Source: Algisphaera sp039180025 (lineage in GTDB: Bacteria > Planctomycetota > Phycisphaerae > Phycisphaerales > Phycisphaeraceae). From it: a stretch of DNA of 64,000 nt. A program made the position numbers and the translations under genes. Shown in pieces: positions 1-5,556 of the stretch (position 1 is its first letter; every line of letters starts with the position of its first letter). Below the pieces are notes generated by a model. The model saw nothing but the letters and a program-made list of their open reading frames with translations, was not told where the DNA came from and searched no databases. The DNA is taken from positions 30,195-94,194 of the forward strand of contig JBCDDZ010000008.1 of the NCBI GenBank assembly GCA_039180025.1. Reading direction: 5' to 3'.

Positions 1-462
1 GGCGGTTCGGCGGAAAGCGTTTTGGTGCCGGCCAATTTCAACTCGCCCATGCAGGTCGTCGTCAGCGGCTCGGTCGATGCGTGTGAGCGGGCCGTCGGCG
101 TCGCCAACGAGATGGGGTTCAAGCCCACGCCGCTGACCGTCGCCGGGGCGTTCCACTCGCCGCTGATGCAGCCCGCCGCCGACCGCCTCGCCGCGGCGCT
201 CGACGCCGTACAGTGGAACACGCCAAACGTCCCGGTCCTCTCGAACGTTACCGGGCAGCCGCACGACCACGACGTGGCGACGGTCAAGTCACGGCTCGTG
301 GCCCAGCTCACCTCGCCGGTCCGCTGGAGCCAGTCGATGCAGTGGGCCGCGGAACACTGGCCGGGCCGCTACGTCGAGCTCGCCCCGAGCAAGGTGCTCA
401 CCGGGCTGATGCGGCGGATCGACCGGTCCTTGAAAGTCGAAAACTTTAGCGTACCCCGATAA
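1..462 (+). CDS. fabD: Malonyl-CoA:ACP transacylase FabD, C-terminal part (5' end outside window)
   Basis: Transfers malonyl from CoA to acyl carrier protein, supplying chain-extension units for type II fatty-acid synthesis in the cytoplasm. The visible frame is open from base 1, so the gene starts upstream of the window; about 153 C-terminal residues are present. The stretch VPANFNSPMQVVVSG is the conserved FabD block, and GAFHSPLM carries the conserved active-site histidine; the nucleophilic serine (GHSLG region) is outside. The gene heads a fabD-fabG-acpP-fabF cluster on one strand, which supports the call. The gap to fabG holds a palindromic repeat. Family membership is secure; only the extent is limited by the window edge. 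Confidence 0.95.
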   Translation, partial: GGSAESVLVPANFNSPMQVVVSGSVDACERAVGVANEMGFKPTPLTVAGAFHSPLMQPAADRLAAALDAVQWNTPNVPVLSNVTGQPHDHDVATVKSRLVAQLTSPVRWSQSMQWAAEHWPGRYVELAPSKVLTGLMRRIDRSLKVENFSVPR

Positions 463-467
463 AACCC

Positions 468-562
468 ATCACGAAGACGCGAAAGCCCGAAGACACCAAG
501 AAGCCAACGTTTGTTCTATCTTCATACAAACTACTTCTTCGCGTCTTTGTGCCTTCGTGATT
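468..562. repeat. Palindromic 'CACGAAGRCRCRAAG' interspersed repeat between fabD and fabG
   Basis: Two arms, about 468-503 and 533-562, are imperfect reverse complements made of short purine-rich units (ATCACGAAG, CGCGAAAG, CCCGAAGAC), separated by about 29 bases. Read on the minus strand it encodes the phrase NHEGTKTRR, a spurious peptide I recognise from many planctomycete and verrucomicrobial genomes, where this repeat is scattered between genes. As RNA it would fold into a long hairpin. It may end or attenuate transcription, but there is no U-tract, so that role is only inference. Confidence 0.75.
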
Positions 563-587
563 TATCCGCCCGACATTAAGGACTCCC

Positions 588-1337
588 ATGATTGAAACCA
601 ACGAACAACGCGTCGCCATCGTTACCGGCGCTTCCCGTGGCATCGGTGCCGCGATCGCCCGGGCCCTCGCCGCCGACGGCAGGCACGTCGTCTGTGTCGC
701 CCGCAACGCCGAGAAACTCGAAGCCGTCAAATCCGAGATCGAAGCCGCCGGCGGCTCCGCTTCCGTCAAGACCTGCGATATCTCCGACGGGCAAGCCATC
801 ACGGGGTTGATCGAAGCCGTCGCCGAGGAACACGGCCGCCTCGACATCCTCGTCAACAACGCGGGCATCACCCGCGATAACCTGTTGATGCGTATGACCG
901 ACGAGGAGTTCGACGACGTGATCGCGACCAATCTCCGCAGCGTCTTTATCGCCTGCCGCGCCGCGAGCCGGACCATGGTCCGCGGTAAATTCGGCCGTGT
1001 GATCAACCTCGGCAGCGTCTCCGGAGTCGTCGGCAATGCCGGGCAGGCCAACTACGCCGCGGCCAAGGCCGGCCTCGCCGGGTTCACCAAATCCTTCGCC
1101 AAAGAACTCGGCAAGAAAAACATCACCGCCAACGTCGTCGCCCCCGGCTTCATCCAGACCGACATGACCGACGTCCTCCCCGACAAGATCAAAGAGGGCG
1201 TGAAACAAATGACCGCCGCCGGCCGGATGGGCCAGCCCGAAGAAATCGCCGCCGCCGTGGCGTTTCTCGCCTCCGACAGCGCGAGCTACGTCACCGGCCA
1301 GGTCCTCACCGTCGACGGCGGGATGACGATGAGTTGA
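588..1337 (+). CDS. fabG: 3-oxoacyl-[acyl-carrier-protein] reductase FabG
   Basis: NADPH-dependent reduction of 3-oxoacyl-ACP to 3-hydroxyacyl-ACP, the first reductive step of fatty-acid elongation. The 249-residue protein is a complete classical short-chain dehydrogenase: TGASRGIG nucleotide-binding loop at residues 13-20, NNAG at 90-93, and the catalytic set Ser143 (LGSVSG), Tyr156 and Lys160 in NYAAAK. The C-terminal SYVTGQVLTVDGGMTMS is typical of FabG. The ATG is preceded by AAGGA six bases upstream, which fixes the start. It sits between fabD and acpP, so assignment to fatty-acid synthesis rather than another SDR role is firm. Confidence 0.97.
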   Translation: MIETNEQRVAIVTGASRGIGAAIARALAADGRHVVCVARNAEKLEAVKSEIEAAGGSASVKTCDISDGQAITGLIEAVAEEHGRLDILVNNAGITRDNLLMRMTDEEFDDVIATNLRSVFIACRAASRTMVRGKFGRVINLGSVSGVVGNAGQANYAAAKAGLAGFTKSFAKELGKKNITANVVAPGFIQTDMTDVLPDKIKEGVKQMTAAGRMGQPEEIAAAVAFLASDSASYVTGQVLTVDGGMTMS

Positions 1338-1446
1338 CTCCCTCCTCTGGCCCCGCCCTCCCTATCCCCGCCTGATCGGCCACCCGGCCGGGGACTCTAA
1401 TTGCGGTAAACCGAGGCCCGCCCGAGACGGTTCCCGGACCCTCGGC

Positions 1447-1475
1447 TTGGCATAAGCGTGCGGTGAGGCTATATT
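1447..1475 (+). promoter_or_regulatory. Sigma-70-type promoter upstream of acpP
   Basis: TTGGCA at 1447-1452 and TATATT at 1470-1475 are separated by exactly 17 bases and lie in a 294-base gap that is otherwise GC-rich. It would give acpP its own transcript with a leader of about 150 bases, which suits a very highly expressed protein. Match to the consensus is visible; activity is inferred. Confidence 0.6.
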
Positions 1476-1631
1476 TCCCGCTTGCTTTGCCCGAATCTTC
1501 CGGGCGAGCAGTTCCCGCCCCCTTCGGGGCACGCGACCAGGCCTCGGGCTCTGCCCTGCCCTTCGCTCAATTCAAACCCCCGGCCACCCGGACACCCCGG
1601 ACCCGGAACACCGGACTTTTAGGAGCCAACC

Positions 1632-1877
1632 ATGGAAAAAGCTGAGATCAAAGAAAAAGTCGTCGCCATCGTCGCCGAGCAGATGGGCGTCGAAAAGAGC
1701 GAAATCAGCGAGTCCACTAACTTTGTGAACGACCTCAACGCCGACAGCCTCGACACCGTCGAACTGGTCATGGAGTTCGAGGACGAATTCGAAACCTCGA
1801 TCCCCGACGAAGAAGCCGAGAAAATCCAAACGGTGGGACAGGCCATCGAGTTCATCAAAGAAAACATCGACAAGTAA
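1632..1877 (+). CDS. acpP: Acyl carrier protein
   Basis: Carries growing acyl chains as thioesters on a phosphopantetheine arm for fatty-acid, and probably lipid A, synthesis. The 81-residue acidic protein has the standard four-helix ACP sequence; the modified serine is Ser39 in NADSLDTVELVMEFE, followed by the expected EEAEKI segment. AGGAG lies six bases before the ATG. It is flanked by fabG and fabF in the classical order, and has its own promoter-like element upstream. Length and composition are normal for primary-metabolism ACP rather than a polyketide carrier. Confidence 0.97.
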   Translation: MEKAEIKEKVVAIVAEQMGVEKSEISESTNFVNDLNADSLDTVELVMEFEDEFETSIPDEEAEKIQTVGQAIEFIKENIDK

Positions 1878-2121
1878 GCCGCTGCTCGCTCGCCGATCGC
1901 TTTTCCCCTTGGCCCAGCCCGTGCCGCCCCGGGGAACGCCCTGCAAGCCCCGGCCCGACCGCTCTTTCGTGTAGAATCTATTGCCCCGCCCCGCGGTGAT
2001 CCGCCCGTTATGGTGGGTCGCAGTCCCGGCATCTGCCGCTGCGAGCCCCCACCCGACGCGCCACCCCGGGGCGGTTGTTTCCCCCTACCGTTTCTCCCCG
2101 CCTCCTGCCCCCCTACCGCCC

Positions 2122-3369
2122 ATGAGTGACCGACGCGTCGTAATCACCGGACTCGGCTGGGTCACCAGCCTCGGCACCGACGTCAACGACGTCTACGCAA
2201 AGCTTCTCGACGGACAAAGCGGCATCCGCACCGTCACCCGTTTCGACACCAGCGAATACCCGGTCAAATTCGGTGGCGAGTGCACCGATTGGGACGGGCC
2301 GCCGCAGTTCGAGCCCCCCGCCCGGAAGCAGGCCGCGAAGAAACTCGACCGCTTCGCCCAGTTCGCCGTCTCCGCCGCCATCGACGCCACGAACGACGCC
2401 GGCCTCGACTACGCCAACGAAAACCCCTGGCGGGTCGGCTCGATCATCGGCACCGGCATCGGCGGCATGGAAGAGTTCTGCGACGGCTACCGCAAGCTTA
2501 TCGCCAAGGGCCCGATGCGTGTCAGCCCGTTCATGGTCCCCAAGCTGATGTGTAACGCCGGGTCGGGCAACGTCTCGATCCACTTCGGGATCAAGGGGCC
2601 CAACTCCGCCTGCGCCTCGGCCTGCGCCTCCGCCGCCCACGCCATCGGCGAAGCCGCCCAGTGCATCCGCCACGACGCCGCCGACATTATGATCACCGGC
2701 GGCGCCGAGGCTGCCCTCAACGACTTGGGCATGGCCTGCTTCGTCGCCCTCAAAGCCCTCTCCAAACGTAACGATGAGCCCACCCTCGCCTCTCGCCCCT
2801 TCGACGAAGACCGCGACGGCTTCGTCCTCTCCGAAGGTGCCGGCATCGTCATCCTCGAAGAATACGAACACGCCAAAGCTCGCGGCGCGAAGATCTACGG
2901 CGAACTCGCCGGCTACGGACAGTCCGCCGACGGCTCCCACATCACCGCCCCGCTCGAAAACGGCGAGGGCGCGTCCCACGCCATGACCTTCGCCATGCAA
3001 GACGCCGGCCTCGACGCCGCCGAACTGGGCTACATCAACGCCCACGGCACGTCCACCGGCCTCGGCGACCTCGCCGAGACCCGGGCCATCCAAAAAACCT
3101 TCGGCGACGACTGCCCCATCCCCGTCTCCTCCACCAAGTCGATGACCGGCCACACCCTGGGCGCCTCGGGCGGTATCGAAGCGGTCATCCTCGCCAAGGT
3201 CCTCGAGACCGGCCAGCTCCCGCCCACCATCAACCTCCACAACCCCAGCGAAGGCTGCACCCTCGACTACGTCCCCAACCAAGCCCGCTCCGCCGACGTC
3301 AGCCACGTCATGTCCAACAGCTTCGGCTTCGGCGGTCACAACGTCAGCCTCGTCGTCAGCAAGATGTAA
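2122..3369 (+). CDS. fabF: 3-oxoacyl-[acyl-carrier-protein] synthase II FabF
   Basis: Condenses malonyl-ACP with acyl-ACP in the elongation cycle. The 415-residue thiolase-fold protein starts MSDRRVVITGLG; an in-frame extension back to 1981 exists but is Pro/Ala-rich and unlike the family, so 2122 is preferred. The catalytic triad is complete: Cys168 in SACASAAHAIG, His309 in NAHGTST and His345 in KSMTGHTLGASGG, with Lys340 also present. C-terminal NSFGFGGHN is typical. It closes the fabD-fabG-acpP-fabF cluster; immediately downstream the composition changes abruptly and the gene-cassette array begins. A weak TAGAAT at 1972-1977 may be a -10 element. Confidence 0.96.
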   Translation: MSDRRVVITGLGWVTSLGTDVNDVYAKLLDGQSGIRTVTRFDTSEYPVKFGGECTDWDGPPQFEPPARKQAAKKLDRFAQFAVSAAIDATNDAGLDYANENPWRVGSIIGTGIGGMEEFCDGYRKLIAKGPMRVSPFMVPKLMCNAGSGNVSIHFGIKGPNSACASACASAAHAIGEAAQCIRHDAADIMITGGAEAALNDLGMACFVALKALSKRNDEPTLASRPFDEDRDGFVLSEGAGIVILEEYEHAKARGAKIYGELAGYGQSADGSHITAPLENGEGASHAMTFAMQDAGLDAAELGYINAHGTSTGLGDLAETRAIQKTFGDDCPIPVSSTKSMTGHTLGASGGIEAVILAKVLETGQLPPTINLHNPSEGCTLDYVPNQARSADVSHVMSNSFGFGGHNVSLVVSKM

Positions 3370-3559
3370 ACTTCTGCGTCACCCTCCCGGGTTAGCCTCC
3401 CGTCCATAGCGCGATCAGGCCCCGCCGGCGACGCAGGTTACTTTTCGGGGACACGCCATCGAAAAAGTGACTCATTGACTCAATTTTTTTCTGTACTTAC
3501 AGACCAAATCAGCTAGTTTAATACGAACTGCTATGTAACCTGTTTGTTACTTAATCATT
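3370..3559 (+). promoter_or_regulatory. AT-rich leader in front of the cassette array, possible cassette promoter or attI relic
   Basis: After the fabF stop the sequence becomes strikingly AT-rich (about 3466-3559). TTGACT at 3475-3480 is a good -35 match; the best -10 at a 17-base distance is the poor TACAGA at 3498-3503. GTAAC and GTTAC form a short inverted repeat at about 3535-3549. The stretch ends at the first recombination core GTTAGGT (3560-3566). An integron has attI and a Pc promoter here, but no intI gene lies upstream, because fabF ends at 3369. It could equally be the host sequence into which the first cassette was inserted. Confidence 0.35.
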
Positions 3560-3572
3560 GTTAGGTCGCAAC

Positions 3573-3794
3573 ATGTTCGAAAATATTCGAATTCCATACT
3601 GGATGGTTTGCCTCAATCTTCTGCTGTGGCTCATGGTTCTCGGTGCGGTTCTGACCGCCGACGTAGGCAACGAGATACTTTGGCCGGCTGTTGCTGGCCT
3701 TATCTTTGCTGCGATTTGTCAGCATCAAGTTCACTATCAACGTGCTCGTGAGCGCTCCGTGAAGAGGTCAGCGTCAACCCCAAAAGCGACCTAA
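3573..3794 (+). CDS. Cassette 1: small membrane protein of unknown function
   Basis: A 73-residue protein starting MFENIRIPYW. Residues about 8-28 (CLNLLLWLMVLGAVL) and 36-53 (ILWPAVAGLIFAAIC) are two hydrophobic segments, followed by a basic tail (HYQRARERSVKR), so a two-span inner-membrane protein with a cytoplasmic C-terminus is likely. The ATG is six bases after the recombination core GTTAGGT, whose AGG may act as the ribosome-binding site; a TTG at 3558 lies before the cassette boundary and is rejected. The stop codon falls inside the attC R'' site, the usual cassette economy. I recognise no family. Confidence 0.6.
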   Translation: MFENIRIPYWMVCLNLLLWLMVLGAVLTADVGNEILWPAVAGLIFAAICQHQVHYQRARERSVKRSASTPKAT

Positions 3795-3897
3795 CCAACC
3801 GCTGCAGTGGACGAGCGACGCCCGCGACTGAACGAACCCATCGAGTCGTCCGTTCACCCCCGCGGGCGGCTCGCCACTGAGCGGGGAGACGTTAGAC
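3789..3897 (+). other. attC site 1
   Basis: R'' ACCTAAC (3789-3795) and R' GTTAGAC (3891-3897) bound 109 bases. The left arm CCGCTgCAGTGGacGAGC pairs with the right arm GCTCGCCACTGAGCGG, leaving one unpaired G and small offsets, which is the extrahelical-base asymmetry that IntI uses to choose the strand. The outer GCCCGCG/CGCGGGC continues the stem; the centre is variable. R'' is the exact complement of GTTAGGT at the start of cassette 1. Confidence 0.88.
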
Positions 3898-3901
3898 CGC
3901 C

Positions 3902-4174
3902 ATGGCCGGGGCATCACTCAAATACCGACGAGCATTCGCAGCGATCCACGATGTGCTGATCAACGAATGGGACCCGATAGGCGTCGGCGATGAGCCGCTA
4001 GCTCATGATGAGTACGATTCGTATATCCCAGTCATCTACCGCCTGATTACCGAAGGTGCCGACGAAGACAAGATAGCTCGGCATTTAAAAAAGCTTGAGA
4101 CTATCAGCATGGGGGTGCGTTCTAGTGGAGACCACAACCGGACCATCGCGCAACGGTTGAAAGAGGCGGTCTAA
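3902..4174 (+). CDS. Cassette 2: DUF1871-like small soluble protein
   Basis: A 90-residue soluble protein with the string EWDPIGVGDEPLAHDEYDSYI (residues about 22-41) followed by a helical segment ending KKLETISMGV. I recognise the WDPIG...DEYD..I pattern from a widespread family of roughly 80-100-residue proteins near DUF1871; its biochemical role is not established and I propose none. The ATG is four bases after the R' core of attC1. The stop codon sits within the R'' of attC2. Family assignment is from memory of the motif; the reading frame itself is well supported by its cassette position. Confidence 0.65.
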   Translation: MAGASLKYRRAFAAIHDVLINEWDPIGVGDEPLAHDEYDSYIPVIYRLITEGADEDKIARHLKKLETISMGVRSSGDHNRTIAQRLKEAV

Positions 4175-4277
4175 CCAACCGCTGCAGTTGACGAGCCACG
4201 CCCGCGAGTCCTGATCTTCTTCGAGCCGTCCGTTTACCCTCGCGGGCGGCTCGCCACTGAGCGGGGAAACGTTAGGC
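4169..4277 (+). other. attC site 2
   Basis: R'' GTCTAAC (4169-4175) and R' GTTAGGC (4271-4277), 109 bases, the same length as attC1. The arms (CCGCTGCAGTTGACGAGC and GGCTCGCCACTGAGCGG) are almost identical to attC1; only the centre and the base at one pair differ. R'' is the exact complement of GTTAGAC, the core at which cassette 2 starts. Confidence 0.88.
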
Positions 4278-4287
4278 GACAGCAGCG

Positions 4288-4653
4288 ATGTCACCGTACA
4301 TCACGCACAACTACTGGTTCCTGCTGTTCTTCGTCGCAACTCCGCTGATTATCTTCTGCGGCTGGCGGTCGGTCATGCTCGGCGTCTTCCGGTGTGGCAT
4401 TGCCGTTCTGGCTGGCTGGGTTCTGATCCACTTTGCCGTCGACCGCCACTGGGATCTGCGTATCGCGTTCCTGCCTGCGAACGCGACCGAGCAGCAGATA
4501 ATGGATGCGACCGCCGATGGTGCCAGTCGTGTCTTCTACCTTATCCTCGGCTGGGTTCCTGCTGGTTTTTACGCGTTGTTTTGGCTCCTCCTGTGGCTGC
4601 CGTTCTGGTGGTTCATGAGTCGCCGGGGGAAGTCGCCTAACCAACGGCTGTAG
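4288..4653 (+). CDS. Cassette 3: small membrane protein of unknown function
   Basis: A 121-residue protein with three hydrophobic segments: residues about 8-25 (WFLLFFVATPLIIFC), 29-50 (VMLGVFRCGIAVLAGWVLIHFAV) and 82-110 (VFYLILGWVPAGFYALFWLLLWLPFWWFM), then a short basic tail. It is probably an inner-membrane protein. The ATG follows R' of attC2 by ten bases, and the last codons (NQRL stop) are read from within attC3. No family was recognised. Membrane proteins are common cargo in chromosomal integron arrays, but a function cannot be read from this sequence. Confidence 0.6.
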   Translation: MSPYITHNYWFLLFFVATPLIIFCGWRSVMLGVFRCGIAVLAGWVLIHFAVDRHWDLRIAFLPANATEQQIMDATADGASRVFYLILGWVPAGFYALFWLLLWLPFWWFMSRRGKSPNQRL

Positions 4654-4744
4654 TTGACCGGCGACGCCCCGCGCGATTGATGTTGTTGTCGGTTTGGAGC
4701 CCGCTCTCCGCGGCCGGCCGGCAGCTGCGCCTTTTACGTTAACC
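4635..4744 (+). other. attC site 3 (diverged, last of the array)
   Basis: R'' GCCTAAC (4635-4641) is the exact complement of the core GTTAGGC that opens cassette 3. The left arm (CAACGGCTGTAGTTGACC) resembles the first two sites, but the centre and right arm differ (CGGCAGCTGCGCC) and the closing core GTTAACC (4738-4744) has one mismatch to GTTRRRY. It may be decayed, or recombined with another attC. The 44 bases to the secF stop hold no cassette gene. Confidence 0.7.
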
Positions 4745-4788
4745 CCGAGTCCATGACCCGGGGCCGCGTCTGCTAACCCTGCCCCCCT

Positions 4789-5556
4789 TTACGACACCTC
4801 CGCCAACGCACCCCCCGACGCCGAGGGCGGCGTGGGCTCGGGATCGTCGAGAACTCTGACCTCCGACTTGTCTCCGATCAGCAGGATCGGGGCCGCGATC
4901 GCGATCGACGAATACGTCCCGACCATCACGCCGATCAGCATGGCGAACGCGAACCCGTGGACCCCCGGGCCGCCGAGCACGTATAGCGTCAGCACCGCGA
5001 TCAGGGTCGTGCCCGAGGTCAGCACCGTTCGGCTTACGGTCTGGTTGATCGAATCGTTGACGATCGCCGGCGTCGCCCGGCTCAGCCGGCCGCGGTTCTC
5101 CCGGATCCGGTCGAACACCACGATCGTGTCGTTGAGCGAATAACCCACGATCGTCAGCAGCGCCGCGACCAGCGCCAGGTTGATCTTGAAGTCGTCCAGC
5201 AGCAGCGCTTGGTGGAAGCCCGGGATATTCGTCAGGTAGCCGCAGATCGCCAGGATCCCCAGCGTGATCGACACGTCGTGGACCAGCGCGGCGATCGCCG
5301 CGAGCCCGTAACGCAGGCTCCCGAACCGCAGCCAGATGTAGCCCACCACCGCCAGCAGCGACAGTGCCATCGCCACGATCGCCTGCCGCTTCATCGTGCC
5401 CGACACCTGACTCGAAAAATTACTCACGCTCGCCAGGCTCGTATCTCGCTGCAGTGCATCACGCACCAAGTCCCACTCGGTCGCCGCGAGCCCCAGTTCT
5501 TCGGTGAATCGGCTGCGGTCTTCCGCGTAATTCGTATCCGTGTCCCGTACGACCAC
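4789..5556 (-). CDS. secF: SecF part of a fused SecDF protein-export channel subunit (separate frame)
   Basis: SecF with SecD uses the proton gradient to pull proteins out of the SecYEG channel. The 255 residues hold the C-terminal membrane bundle: VAMALSLLAVVGYIWLRF, then VVFDRIRENRGRL (the conserved SecF motif after TM4-5) and the closing spans. The N-terminal part of SecF (LDIEFRSGTEVTFEL and the periplasmic loop) is in the other frame, joined to SecD. The open frame continues upstream of the nominal start through a Gly/Ser-rich stretch (GSSGSNASGTSADGEP) that fits as the missing linker. So this is the second half of one SecDF gene, not an independent secF; see the frameshift finding. Confidence 0.85.
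   Translation of the reverse strand: MVVRDTDTNYAEDRSRFTEELGLAATEWDLVRDALQRDTSLASVSNFSSQVSGTMKRQAIVAMALSLLAVVGYIWLRFGSLRYGLAAIAALVHDVSITLGILAICGYLTNIPGFHQALLLDDFKINLALVAALLTIVGYSLNDTIVVFDRIRENRGRLSRATPAIVNDSINQTVSRTVLTSGTTLIAVLTLYVLGGPGVHGFAFAMLIGVMVGTYSSIAIAAPILLIGDKSEVRVLDDPEPTPPSASGGALAEVS

Larger units (their letters stand above)
3560..4744 (+). mobile_element. Three-cassette integron array without a visible integrase (CALIN-like)
   Basis: Three short genes in one orientation are each followed by a hyphenated palindrome of 109-110 bases that starts with RYYYAAC and ends with GTTRRRY, the attC plan. Cutting between G and TT gives cassettes at 3561-3891, 3892-4271 and 4272-4738. The internal test is exact: cassette 1 begins TTAGGT and its attC begins ACCTAAC; cassette 2 begins TTAGAC and its attC begins GTCTAAC; cassette 3 begins TTAGGC and its attC begins GCCTAAC. 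That complementarity is what circular cassettes joined at one recombination point produce. The first two attC sites are near-identical, as in chromosomal integrons. No tyrosine recombinase of IntI type is next to it. Confidence 0.88.

Noticed and set aside
1981..2121. Longer FabF start
   Set aside because: Gives a Pro-rich leader not found in ketoacyl synthases; the ATG at 2122 gives the canonical N-terminus.
2113..3339. A 408-residue open frame on the minus strand opposite fabF
   Set aside because: It is Gly/Ala/Val/Asp-rich with no family pattern and exactly antisense to a conserved gene; GC-rich third positions open such frames throughout the window.
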